This document shows, one piece after another, positions 17,670-25,182 of a DNA stretch of 33,561 nucleotides (the stretch's first letter is position 1; the number at the start of each line of letters is the position of its first letter). The stretch is taken from NCBI RefSeq assembly GCF_000159035.1, contig NZ_DS999574.1, positions 341,406 through 374,966 of the forward strand, written 5' to 3'. Under the pieces are notes generated by a model. It had not been told where the DNA came from. It ran no database searches and worked only from the letters and a program-made list of their open reading frames with translations. A program made the position numbers and the translations under genes. Source of the DNA: Actinomyces urogenitalis DSM 15434 (lineage in GTDB: Bacteria > Actinomycetota > Actinomycetes > Actinomycetales > Actinomycetaceae).

Positions 17670-17957
17670 ATGCGTCACTACGAGATCATGATCATCCTCG
17701 AGCCCGAGACTGACGAGCGCACCGTCGCTGCGTCCCTCGAGAAGCTGCTGCAGGTCGTTCCCAGCAACGGGGGCACCGTCGACAAGGTCGACGTCTGGGG
17801 CAAGCGCCGCCTTGCGTACGACATCAAGAAGAAGTCCGAGGGCTTCTACATCGTCGTCGACATGACCACCACGCCCGAGATTGCCCAGGAGCTTGACCGT
17901 CAGCTCGGCCTCAACGAGACCGTTCTGCGCACCAAGCTGCTGCGCCCCGAGGCCTGA
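17670..17957 (+). CDS. rpsF: 30S ribosomal protein S6
   Basis: A 95-residue protein with the S6 ferredoxin-like fold: [16 protein letters not shown] at the N-terminus, [20 protein letters not shown] in the middle, and TKLLRPEA at the end. S6 binds S18 on the small-subunit platform. The start ATG at 17670 follows the strong ribosome site GAGGAGGTGG (17651-17660). It is the first gene of the block rpsF-ssb-rpsR-rplI, with only 26 bases to ssb. Confidence 0.98.
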   Translation: MRHYEIMIILEPETDERTVAASLEKLLQVVPSNGGTVDKVDVWGKRRLAYDIKKKSEGFYIVVDMTTTPEIAQELDRQLGLNETVLRTKLLRPEA

Positions 17958-17983
17958 GCCCGGGTCAGGGAACGGAGACACGC

Positions 17984-18565
17984 ATGGCTGGCGACACCGT
18001 CATCACGATCATCGGGAACCTCACTGCGGACCCGGAGATGCGCTTCACTCCCTCGGGTGCGGCCGTGGCGTCCTTCACGATCGCCTCGACCCCGCGTACC
18101 TTCAACCGGCAGGCCAATGAGTGGCAGGACGGCGAGACGCTGTTCATGCGCTGCTCGATCTGGCGTGACGCGGCGGAGAACGTGGCGGAGTCCCTGACCA
18201 AGGGCACGCGCGTGATCGCGCAGGGTCGTCTCCAGCAGCGTTCCTACACCGACCGCGAGGGTCAGCAGCGCACCGTGGTGGAGATGCAGGTCGACGAGAT
18301 CGGCCCCTCCCTGCGCTACGCCAAGGCCCAGATCACCCGGCAGTCGCGCGGCGGCGGCCAGGGCGGCTTCGGTGGCGGGGCCCCGCAGGGCCAGGGCGGC
18401 TACAACAACGCCAGCCAGGGCAACCAGGGTGGCTACAACGCCAACCAGGGCGGTTACAACGGTGGCGGCCAGCAGCCGAGCTACAACGCTCCTGCCGGCG
18501 GCGCCGTGGACGACCCGTGGGCCACGGGCGGCGGCACGTCCTTCGGTGACGAGCCTCCGTTCTGA
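17984..18565 (+). CDS. ssb: Single-stranded DNA-binding protein
   Basis: A 193-residue protein. The OB fold occupies about the first 110 residues ([57 protein letters not shown]). A flexible linker rich in Gly, Gln, Asn and Tyr follows, with short repeats of the GGYN type. The acidic tip ends in DEPPF, the conserved docking peptide for replication and repair partners. The position between rpsF and rpsR, with a ribosome site ending in GGAGAC, fits the housekeeping ssb rather than a competence paralogue. Confidence 0.98.
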   Translation: MAGDTVITIIGNLTADPEMRFTPSGAAVASFTIASTPRTFNRQANEWQDGETLFMRCSIWRDAAENVAESLTKGTRVIAQGRLQQRSYTDREGQQRTVVEMQVDEIGPSLRYAKAQITRQSRGGGQGGFGGGAPQGQGGYNNASQGNQGGYNANQGGYNGGGQQPSYNAPAGGAVDDPWATGGGTSFGDEPPF

Positions 18566-18666
18566 TCCCGAGCCCGGATCCCGTTCCCTTCTCGCGCGGC
18601 ACGCGCTGCGCACCACACACCATCTCGTATGAGCGCCACGGGCGCTCGATAGCAAGGAGTACCACC

Positions 18667-18903
18667 ATGGCGAAGCCTCAGCTTCGTAAGCCGAAGAAGA
18701 AGATCGGCCCGGTGAAGGCCATCAAGGTCGGCACCATCGACTACAAGGACACCGCCACCCTGCGGAAGTTCATCTCGGACCGCGGCAAGATCCGCGCCCG
18801 CCGCGTCACCGGCGTCTCCGTCCAGGAGCAGCGCAAGATCGCCAAGGCCGTGAAGAACGCCCGCGAGATGGCCCTCCTGCCCTACTCGAGCTCTGCTCGC
18901 TGA
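18667..18903 (+). CDS. rpsR: 30S ribosomal protein S18
   Basis: A 78-residue basic protein with the S18 core ([19 protein letters not shown], then [20 protein letters not shown] and [11 protein letters not shown]). There are no cysteines, so this is the zinc-independent form. AAGGAG at 18654-18659 precedes the ATG. The 101-base gap after ssb holds a small hairpin, GAGCGCC-ACG-GGCGCTC at 18631-18647, which may modulate translation or mRNA processing. Confidence 0.98.
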   Translation: MAKPQLRKPKKKIGPVKAIKVGTIDYKDTATLRKFISDRGKIRARRVTGVSVQEQRKIAKAVKNAREMALLPYSSSAR

Positions 18904-18918
18904 TCGGAGGCTGCGGAT

Positions 18919-19374
18919 ATGACCACCAAGCTCATCCTCACCCACGACGTCACCCACCTCGGTGCCGCCGGCGAGGTCGTTGAGGTCAAGGACGGCTACG
19001 CCCGTAACTACCTCCTGCCCCGCAAGCTGGCCACCCCGTGGACCAAGGGTGCCCAGCGTCAGATCGACCAGATGGCCGAGGCTCGCCGCAAGCGCGCCAT
19101 CGACTCCCTGGAGCAGGCCCAGACCGCTCGCGCCTGGCTGCACGAGAACGTCGTGACCGTCTCCGCCACCGCTGGTGCCAACGGCCGCCTCTTCGGTGCC
19201 GTCACCACCGCGGACCTGGCTGACGCCGTCAAGGCCGCTGGCGGCCCGGCGCTCGACCGCCGCAAGATCGAGGTTGTTCCCCCGATCAAGTCGACCGGTC
19301 GCCACAGCGCCACCGTGCGTCTGCACACCGACGTCGTTGCTCCCCTCGAGGTCAACGTCGTCGCCGCTCGCTGA
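18919..19374 (+). CDS. rplI: 50S ribosomal protein L9
   Basis: A 151-residue two-domain protein. The N-terminal RNA-binding domain has the L9 signature (VTHLGAAGEVVEVKDGYARN, then YLLPRKLATP). A long connecting helix follows, and a C-terminal domain with GRLFGAVTTADLADAVKA. The start ATG at 18919 lies 15 bases after rpsR, with GGAGG at 18905-18909. It ends the ribosomal block and is followed by a strong terminator. Confidence 0.98.
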   Translation: MTTKLILTHDVTHLGAAGEVVEVKDGYARNYLLPRKLATPWTKGAQRQIDQMAEARRKRAIDSLEQAQTARAWLHENVVTVSATAGANGRLFGAVTTADLADAVKAAGGPALDRRKIEVVPPIKSTGRHSATVRLHTDVVAPLEVNVVAAR

Positions 19375-19406
19375 GCACCCCTGACTCGGCCACGCTGAGC
19401 CTGGAC

Positions 19407-19443
19407 CTGAGGGCCCGCCACCATCACGGTGACGGGCCCTCAG
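19407..19443. terminator. Terminator after rplI, probably two-way
   Basis: Arms CTGAGGGCCCG and CGGGCCCTCAG (19407-19417 and 19433-19443) form an 11-bp stem. Inside, CACC and GGTG form a further short stem. TCTGTAT follows on the + strand. It lies between the rightward rplI and the leftward MATE gene and can serve both. Confidence 0.85.
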
Positions 19444-19466
19444 TCTGTATACGGCGGCGATGGTTC

Positions 19467-20840
19467 CTAGTGGCGCCAGGCGTCGGAGCGGGCGCGCAGA
19501 CCGGTGGTCAGCCCCCTGGCAGCCATGAAGACCCAGGCGAAGCCAATCCACAGGGCAACCAGGCCAGTGGTCCCCGAACCGAGGAGCCCGCGTCCCACGG
19601 CGATCGCCACAGGGAGGTAGGGCACGAGGGTGACGATCCCCGCCCGGGCGAGGTAGCGCCCGTCGCCGGCGCCCATGAGCACGCCGTCGAAGAGGAAGAC
19701 GGCACCGGCCAGCGGCATCGCCGAGGCGGTGACCAGGAGCGTTGGCCGGGCCGCGGCGATGACGGCAGGGTCGGAGGAGAAGAGGTGTGGCAGCCAAGAG
19801 GAGGCTGTCGCCAGGACGAGCCCGATCACCGCGCCGGTGGCCAGGCCCCAGGCCAGGCACCGGCGCAGGACGGCGTCGATGCTGAGTACCTGGACGGGCT
19901 CACCCGCCGTCGAGGCAGGGGCCTGGTCCGCCTCGGCCTGCCCGAGCGCGGTGCCGATGAGCGCCTGGGTGGCGATGGCCAAGGCGTCGAGCGCGAAGGC
20001 GGAGAAGCTCCACAGGGAGTTGACGACCTGGTGGGCCGCGAGCGGGACCTGGCCGAGCGCCGTCGCCGCCCAGACCGTGGCGAGGATGGCCACGCGCAGG
20101 GACAGCGTGCGCACCAGCAGGGGCAGGCCGGCGCCTAGGGAGGTGCCCAGGCCGGCCCGATGGGGCCGCAGAGAGACCTGGGCATGGCGGGCCGCGCGGG
20201 TGACCGGCAGGGTCAGTGCCACTGCCATGAGGCTCTGGCTGATCGCGGTCCCGGCTCCCGAGCCGGCGATCCCGGTGTGCAGTGCGTAGAGGAAGGTCGC
20301 GTTGAGGGCCACGTTGGCCGCGGCGCCGGCTGCGGCGACGACGAAGGGTGTGCGGGTGTCCAGCAGCCCGCGCAGGGTGCCGGTGGCGGCGAAGACGACG
20401 AGCATGCCTGGCAGGCCCGGGGCTGAGGCGCGCAGGTAGGCCACGGCCGCATCGGCGAGCTCGCCGCGGGCACCGAGGGCGTGGGTGACCCAGGGGGCCA
20501 TGATCCACAGCAGCAGGAAGGCGGCGAGCCCCAGGATCGCGGCCAGCCACAGACCGTCGACGCCTGCGCGCAGTCCGCCAGCGCGGTCGCCGGCTCCGAA
20601 GCGGCGGGCGGTGGTCGCCGTCGTCGCGTAGGCCAGGAAGACGAAGAGGCCGACGATGGTGGTCAGGACCGTGGAGGCGAGGGACAGCCCCGCCAGGCTC
20701 GTGGCGCCGAGGTGGCCGACCATGGCGGAGTCGATGAGCACGAAGAGTGGCTCGGCGACCAGGGCCCCGAGGGCAGGCAGGGCGAGGGAGAGGATCTGGC
20801 GGTTCAGGCCTGTGGGGGCCAGGGGGCGGTGGCGGGTCAT
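19467..20840 (-). CDS. MATE-family efflux transporter (DinF-like)
   Basis: An inner-membrane exporter of about 457 residues with twelve hydrophobic spans. The N-terminal LNRQILSLALPALGALVAEP, LFVLIDSAMVGHLGATSLAG and the segment TTATTARRFGAGDRAGG are typical of the DinF branch of MATE proteins, which exchange Na+ or H+ for cationic compounds. I chose the ATG at 20840 (MTRHRPLAPTG) since MATE proteins begin just before the first span. The frame extends to a GTG at 20921, adding residues without family resemblance. No ribosome site is clear for either. It is divergent from dnaB across the DnaA-box cluster. Substrate unknown. Confidence 0.9.
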   Translation of the reverse strand: MTRHRPLAPTGLNRQILSLALPALGALVAEPLFVLIDSAMVGHLGATSLAGLSLASTVLTTIVGLFVFLAYATTATTARRFGAGDRAGGLRAGVDGLWLAAILGLAAFLLLWIMAPWVTHALGARGELADAAVAYLRASAPGLPGMLVVFAATGTLRGLLDTRTPFVVAAAGAAANVALNATFLYALHTGIAGSGAGTAISQSLMAVALTLPVTRAARHAQVSLRPHRAGLGTSLGAGLPLLVRTLSLRVAILATVWAATALGQVPLAAHQVVNSLWSFSAFALDALAIATQALIGTALGQAEADQAPASTAGEPVQVLSIDAVLRRCLAWGLATGAVIGLVLATASSWLPHLFSSDPAVIAAARPTLLVTASAMPLAGAVFLFDGVLMGAGDGRYLARAGIVTLVPYLPVAIAVGRGLLGSGTTGLVALWIGFAWVFMAARGLTTGLRARSDAWRH

Positions 20841-20948
20841 CGGTAGCGCAGCTGGTGATCGGCGGGACCACGCAAGGTGGTCATGACGGGCCTGCAGTGT
20901 CTCACGGCAGGTGTCTGGCACCTGGGAATCTCATCCTCACCTTGAGGT

Positions 20949-21166
20949 TTGTCCACAGAATGGGCATGTTATCCACATCTTTGACGAGTGGTTGCGCATC
21001 CGGCGAGCCACAGGGTCGATTGCCGACCTTTCGTTGCAAGAACGGGGCAGTGTTCAGCGCATCCACACAAGGGCTCATCTTGTCCCCAGAGTTATCCACA
21101 TTGCGGCCCCCTCTCTCACCACAGGAGGCACGGGGTGTTCCACAGCAGTAGGGTGGGTTGTCCACA
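20949..21166 (+). promoter_or_regulatory. Cluster of DnaA boxes upstream of dnaB
   Basis: The 460-bp stretch before dnaB has four strong DnaA boxes, all in the same orientation: TTGTCCACA at 20949-20957, TTATCCACA at 20969-20977, TTATCCACA at 21092-21100 and TTGTCCACA at 21158-21166. TTATCCACA is the general consensus and TTGTCCACA the form favoured in Streptomyces. Weaker two-mismatch copies lie at 21059-21067, 21080-21088 and 21136-21144. No AT-rich unwinding element and no dnaA or dnaN gene is seen here. The likely roles are DnaA control of dnaB or titration of DnaA. Confidence 0.75.
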
Positions 21167-21300
21167 TCAGGTGCCGCACGAGCGTGTTGCGACGGGCGCA
21201 GCCGCTGGCTAGGGTCACGCGCGCGGCGTGCTGCCCGCACCGCCGGTCTGCGGTTGTTGCGGCGCGATCGTGTGGTGCCCAGGTCGGTCAGGAGCAGCGG

Positions 21301-22833
21301 ATGACGGAGATGGATCCGGCGATCGAGCCGGTCAGTGACGAGCGGCCAGGCCGCGAGCGTTCCGGACGCTGGGACGAGGGTGAGGGACCTGGTCCTCGTG
21401 GGCACCGTGAGGGCGGTTCCGGGCGCGCAGATACTGCGGGCTCTGGTGGAGCCCGATTCGACGGCGTCTTCGACCGCGTCCCGCCTCAGGACCTGGCCGC
21501 CGAGATGGCGACCCTGGGTGGCATGCTCATGAGCAAGGAAGCCATCACCGACGTCATCGAGGTGCTGCGCGGACCGGAGTTCTACAAGCCGGCCCACGAG
21601 ATGATCTTTGACGCGATCGTCGAGGTCTACAACCGCTCCCAGCCTGCTGACGCCCTGCTCGTGGGAGATGAGCTGGCCAAGCGCGGCGAGCTGGAGCTCG
21701 TGGGCGGCGCCCCCTACCTCGCTGACCTCATGGGGCAGGTGCCCACGGCGGCCAACGCCGGTTACTACGCCCGCATCGTCAAGGAGAAGTCCCTCATGCG
21801 CGGCCTGGTGCAGGCCGGTACCCGCATTACCCAGCTGGGCTACTCCACCGACGCCGGGGACATCGACGAGCTCGTGACCATGGCGGAGGCGGAGGTCTAC
21901 GCCGTCGCCCACCGCGAGGGGGAGCGGGAGGACTACTCTGCCGTCGGCGAGCTGCTCAATGACGCCAATATGGAGATCGAGGCCGGCCAGTCGCGTGAGC
22001 ACGGTCAGATGACCGGTGTGGCCACGGGCTTCGCTGAGCTCGATGAGCTGACGGGCGGGCTCAAGGGCGGGCAGATGATCATCGTCGCGGCGCGTCCGGC
22101 CATGGGTAAGTCGACCCTCGCCGTCGACTTCTGCCGCTCGGCCTCGATCCATGCTCGGGACCACAACGGCAATCCCTTCACCAGCTGCTACTTCTCCCTG
22201 GAGATGGGCCGCATGGAGCTGATGATGCGCATTCTCTCCGCCGAGTCCGGGGTGGAGATGACTAAGCTGCGCGGCGGCAAGTTGATGGATGATCGCGACT
22301 GGAAGGACGTTGCCTCGGTCTACCACCAGGTCAGTGAGGCGCCTCTGTTCATCGACGACTCCCCGAACCTGACGATGCCGGAGATCCGTTCTAAGGCGCT
22401 GCGGCTCAAACAGCAGCAGGGGCTCGGGCTCATGGTCATCGACTACCTCCAGCTCATGAGCTCCGGTAAGCGGGTGGAGTCGCGTCAGCAGGAGGTCAGT
22501 GAGTTCTCCCGTTCGCTCAAGCTCCTGGCCAAGGAGCTGGACATCCCGGTGGTAGCCGTCGCCCAGCTCAACCGTGGTCCTGAGCAGCGCACCGGCAACA
22601 AGCCGCAGATGTCTGACCTGCGTGAGTCTGGTTCGCTGGAGCAGGACGCTGACATCATCATGCTGCTGCACCGCCCGGAGTACTACCAGCCCGAGGAGCG
22701 CCCCGGCGAGGCGGACATCATCGTGGCCAAGCACCGCAACGGCTCGACCCGCACGATTCCCGTGGCCTTCCAGGGGCACTTGTCCCGCTTTGCCAACATG
22801 GCGCGGGACATGGCTCCGGAGCCGGAGTACTGA
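21301..22833 (+). CDS. dnaB: Replicative DNA helicase DnaB
   Basis: A 510-residue hexameric helicase that unwinds the fork. A Gly/Arg/Glu-rich extension of about 55 residues precedes the N-terminal domain (VPPQDLAAEMATLGGMLMSK). The RecA-like ATPase domain has Walker A ARPAMGKST with K270, and Walker B LGLMVIDYLQLM, followed by the DnaB motifs VAVAQLNRGPEQR and SDLRESGSLEQDADIIMLLH. The length is that of an uninterrupted helicase; there is no intein. AGGAG at 21290-21294 supports the ATG at 21301. The frame stays open for 390 bases upstream, but those codons overlap the DnaA boxes and show no protein-like content. Confidence 0.97.
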   Translation: MTEMDPAIEPVSDERPGRERSGRWDEGEGPGPRGHREGGSGRADTAGSGGARFDGVFDRVPPQDLAAEMATLGGMLMSKEAITDVIEVLRGPEFYKPAHEMIFDAIVEVYNRSQPADALLVGDELAKRGELELVGGAPYLADLMGQVPTAANAGYYARIVKEKSLMRGLVQAGTRITQLGYSTDAGDIDELVTMAEAEVYAVAHREGEREDYSAVGELLNDANMEIEAGQSREHGQMTGVATGFAELDELTGGLKGGQMIIVAARPAMGKSTLAVDFCRSASIHARDHNGNPFTSCYFSLEMGRMELMMRILSAESGVEMTKLRGGKLMDDRDWKDVASVYHQVSEAPLFIDDSPNLTMPEIRSKALRLKQQQGLGLMVIDYLQLMSSGKRVESRQQEVSEFSRSLKLLAKELDIPVVAVAQLNRGPEQRTGNKPQMSDLRESGSLEQDADIIMLLHRPEYYQPEERPGEADIIVAKHRNGSTRTIPVAFQGHLSRFANMARDMAPEPEY

Positions 22834-22897
22834 TCTGCGAGGAGGCTGTACCGGGGCCCTGGTTGGTTTAAGGGGGCGTGACCGCAGGTCGCGGGTA

Positions 22898-22913
22898 CGT
22901 CAGGCTGCTGACG
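22898..22913. terminator. Small hairpin between convergent dnaB and kinase genes
   Basis: CGTCAG and CTGACG form a 6-bp stem with a 4-base loop GCTG, two bases before the stop codon of the leftward kinase gene and 65 bases after dnaB. It could help end dnaB transcription, but it is short and weak. Confidence 0.35.
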
Positions 22914-22915
22914 CC

Positions 22916-23755
22916 TCACTGGCGTCCGTAACGCCCCTGGTAGACGCAGTCGAAGGGGGCGTTGCCGTGCATACGGTTCTCGATGGAGGAGACGACGACG
23001 TCCTTGGCTGTGCGGCAGGCGTCCAGCGGGCTGGCGCCCTTGGCGAGTTCGGCCGTGATGGCAGCGGCGAGCGTGCAGCCGGCGCCGGAGACGCGCTCCT
23101 GGCCGATGGCCGGGACCTCAAGGACCTCCAGGGTCTGGCCGTCATAGAAGACATCCAGGGCGGTGCCGGTGCCCAGCAGGGTGCCCGCCTTGGCGAGCAC
23201 ATTGGGTACGCCGTGGTCGTAGATCCGCTTGGCGGCGTCCTTAAGGGCGTCCACCGTGGTGATCTCCTCCACGCCGGCCAGCACCTGGGTCTCGAAGAGG
23301 TTGGGGGTGGTGATGGTGGCGTAGGGCAGGACCTTCTCGCGCAGGGCGTTGTCAATGTCGAGGGCGGCGCCCGCCTCCTGGCCCTTGCAGATCAGGACGG
23401 GGTCGACGACCACGTTGGCGAAGCGGTACTGCTCCAGAGCTCCGGCGACGGTCTCGATGGTGGGGATCGTGCCGAGCATGCCGATCTTGACGGCGTCGAT
23501 GGTGCCGTGCACGCCGACGGCAGCCTCGATCTGGTCAGCCAGGACCTGGGGGTCGATGGCGTGGAGGCGGTGGGCGAAGTCGTTCTTGGGGTCGAAGGAG
23601 ACGATGCAGGTCAGGGACACGCAGCCGAAGACGCCCAGCTGGGCGAAGGTCTTGAGGTCAGTCTGGGCGCCGGCGCCTCCGGAGGTCTCAGAGCCGGCGA
23701 TGGCCAGGGCGATGGGCGGGTTGGAGGGACGGACGGTGGTGGGGGTGGCAGTCAT
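22916..23755 (-). CDS. Pyridoxine/hydroxymethylpyrimidine kinase (PdxK/ThiD-like, ribokinase fold)
   Basis: A soluble kinase of about 279 residues. The N-terminus has AIAGSETSGGAGAQTDLKTF, the ThiD-family substrate loop. KIGMLGT, VVDPVLICKG and the anion-hole motif SGAGCTLAAAITA follow, the last holding the catalytic region. The CKG motif and the cysteine in GAGC resemble the Gram-positive pyridoxal kinases that evolved from ThiD, so vitamin B6 salvage is at least as likely as thiamine synthesis. No thiamine genes are next to it. I chose the ATG at 23755; a GTG at 23788 is also in frame. The family call is firm, the substrate is not. Confidence 0.85.
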   Translation of the reverse strand: MTATPTTVRPSNPPIALAIAGSETSGGAGAQTDLKTFAQLGVFGCVSLTCIVSFDPKNDFAHRLHAIDPQVLADQIEAAVGVHGTIDAVKIGMLGTIPTIETVAGALEQYRFANVVVDPVLICKGQEAGAALDIDNALREKVLPYATITTPNLFETQVLAGVEEITTVDALKDAAKRIYDHGVPNVLAKAGTLLGTGTALDVFYDGQTLEVLEVPAIGQERVSGAGCTLAAAITAELAKGASPLDACRTAKDVVVSSIENRMHGNAPFDCVYQGRYGRQ

Positions 23756-23821
23756 AGGTGAAGCCTGCCCCCTGGCTGGCGTCCACACGTGGTGCTGGCC
23801 CGCGTGTCTCGCTCCCCACCT

Positions 23822-23896
23822 CGTCGATTCAGGCGCTGAACAGTCGATTCCAGTGCTGGGAGCATGGGATCCGACTGTTCAGGGCCTGAATCGACG
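23822..23896. repeat. Long imperfect inverted repeat (25-bp arms)
   Basis: Arms 23822-23846 and 23872-23896 are complementary with one mismatch; the 25-base loop can pair further (GCT and AGC, ATTCC and GGGAT). The left half also contains a direct near-repeat, GTCGATTCAGGCGCTG and GTCGATTCCAGTGCTG. It lies after the NAD(P)-binding gene and before the kinase start, so it may end the upstream transcript or be a dispersed palindromic element. Confidence 0.8.
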
Positions 23897-23918
23897 TAGC
23901 GGGTGCCCTGTGCAACCG

Positions 23919-24533
23919 TCAGGCGCTGGCGACGGCGAAGCGAGCGCCGCGGTGAGCGTCCTTCTCGGCCTCGTCGATGAGCGCGATGGCCATGTCCGCG
24001 GCGGAGAGGGTCTCGCCGGCCGGGGTGTCAGTGGTCGTGACGTAGGAGCCGGAGGAGGCCGGTACTGGGTAGGCCGGGGCAGGGGAGACCAGGGTCCAGG
24101 CGATCGAGCTGCCGGCTGCGCGGAAGAGCTCCAGGACCTTGGAGAAGGCCAGGGCCTCGCTGCGGTAGGCCTCCGGGAAGGCTGGGTCGTCCACGAGGCG
24201 CTTGCCGGATGCGTCCAGGAGCGAGCCGGCACCACCGACGACCACGAGACGGCCGGTGGGGCGGGCGTCGATGAGAGCCTTGAAGGCGTCGATCACCGGC
24301 TGGGGCGAGCCTCCGGTGCGATCGGGGGAGACGGCGATGATCGTGGCGTCGGCCTGGTTGACCAGGTCCACGACGGCGGCGGTGTCACCCAGGTTGACGG
24401 CGACGGCGTGCGTGGCGCCCTCGGGCTTCGTGCCGGAGCGGGAGACGGAGGTGACTTCGTGGCCGCGGCAAGCGGCGTCGGCGACGGCGGCCGATCCGGT
24501 GGCGCCGGTTCCTCCGATGACGGTGATCTTCAC
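23919..24533 (-). CDS. NAD(P)-binding Rossmann-fold protein (SDR/NmrA-like)
   Basis: A 204-residue protein starting at GTG 24533 after the good ribosome site GAGGAG. The N-terminal beta strand and glycine motif, MKITVIGGTGATGSAAV, bind the dinucleotide. VVVGGAGSLLD and the YRSEALAFSKVLELFR segment match the small atypical SDR proteins of the NAD(P)H-binding/NmrA-like group (204 residues is usual). These act as reductases or redox sensors; the substrate is unknown. It is divergent from an HxlR regulator, an arrangement typical of quinone- or electrophile-responsive SDR genes, and is probably that regulator's target. Confidence 0.85.
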   Translation of the reverse strand: MKITVIGGTGATGSAAVADAACRGHEVTSVSRSGTKPEGATHAVAVNLGDTAAVVDLVNQADATIIAVSPDRTGGSPQPVIDAFKALIDARPTGRLVVVGGAGSLLDASGKRLVDDPAFPEAYRSEALAFSKVLELFRAAGSSIAWTLVSPAPAYPVPASSGSYVTTTDTPAGETLSAADMAIALIDEAEKDAHRGARFAVASA

Positions 24534-24623
24534 GGTGACTCCTCGTGTGTCAGTCCTGGGCGGTGACCCAGGTTCGTCGGTGGTGTCTCGCGCCTCGGCG
24601 AGCCGATTGCGATGGCTTCATGG

Positions 24624-24660
24624 TATGTTTTAGGTACTAGGTACCTCAACGTAACTAAGG
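24624..24660. promoter_or_regulatory. Divergent promoter region with tandem TAGGTAC operator candidate
   Basis: The 136-bp divergent gap contains an AT-rich block unlike its surroundings. TATGTT (24624-24629) is -10-like. Two tandem heptamers TAGGTAC (24631-24637 and 24638-24644) follow, the second extended to the palindrome GGTACC. AAGGA at 24656-24660 is the ribosome site of the HxlR gene. The heptamers are the best candidates for binding by the adjacent regulator. Confidence 0.45.
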
Positions 24661-24669
24661 ATATGACCC

Positions 24670-25050
24670 GTGACACACGAAGCGCCGCTTGTCGCTTTCG
24701 ACGTGCTTTCACCCCAGTGCCCCTCGCGCACGGTGCTGCGCCACGTCGTGGACCGCTGGACACCGCTGGTCGTCGTCGTCCTGTCTGACGGTCCGCGTCG
24801 CTTCAGCGAGCTGCGCCGCGAGGTGGGGGGCGTGACTCCGAAGGTCCTCACTGAGACCCTGCGGTCGATGGAGCGCGACGGGCTCGTGGTACGCAGTCAG
24901 ACTCCCGGGGTCCCGCCACGCGTGGACTACGAGCTGACCGAGCTCGGCCGCAGCCTGACCGGGCCACTGACGGCTCTGCGCGACTGGGTGCAGGATCATG
25001 CCGGCCAGGTGCTGGTGCATCGCGAGAGGCATGACGCCGCGCTGGCGTGA
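24670..25050 (+). CDS. HxlR-family winged-helix transcriptional regulator
   Basis: A 126-residue protein with the HxlR layout: an N-terminal Cys (SPQCPSRTVLRHV), the helix DRWTPLVVVVLSDGPRRFSE, recognition helix GVTPKVLTETLRSMERDG, then the wing with PRVDYELTELGRSL. HxlR proteins often sense aldehydes, quinones or other electrophiles through that cysteine and control a divergent oxidoreductase gene, which is the arrangement here. The start is GTG 24670, with AAGGA nine bases upstream. Confidence 0.9.
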   Translation: MTHEAPLVAFDVLSPQCPSRTVLRHVVDRWTPLVVVVLSDGPRRFSELRREVGGVTPKVLTETLRSMERDGLVVRSQTPGVPPRVDYELTELGRSLTGPLTALRDWVQDHAGQVLVHRERHDAALA

Positions 25051-25182
25051 GGAGTAGCGGCGTGCCTCCCGGCAGGGCGTGGTGCGCAGGCCTGGGTGGC
25101 CACGCCGTGACCTCGCGTCTGCTGCGTGAGCGTCTTTGTCCTCCTGGCCCCATCCGCGAGCAAAATCGGCGACTATAGAGGC

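Noticed and set aside
20922-21300. The DnaA-box gap as the chromosomal origin
   Set aside because: No dnaA, dnaN or AT-rich unwinding element is in view, and Actinobacterial oriC lies between dnaA and dnaN. A regulatory or titration site is more likely.
20902-22779. 625-codon - strand open frame opposite dnaB
   Set aside because: The sequence is low-complexity (Leu, His, Arg, Gly); dnaB on the other strand has all helicase motifs.
21301-22833. Intein in DnaB
   Set aside because: The helicase length and order of motifs are uninterrupted.
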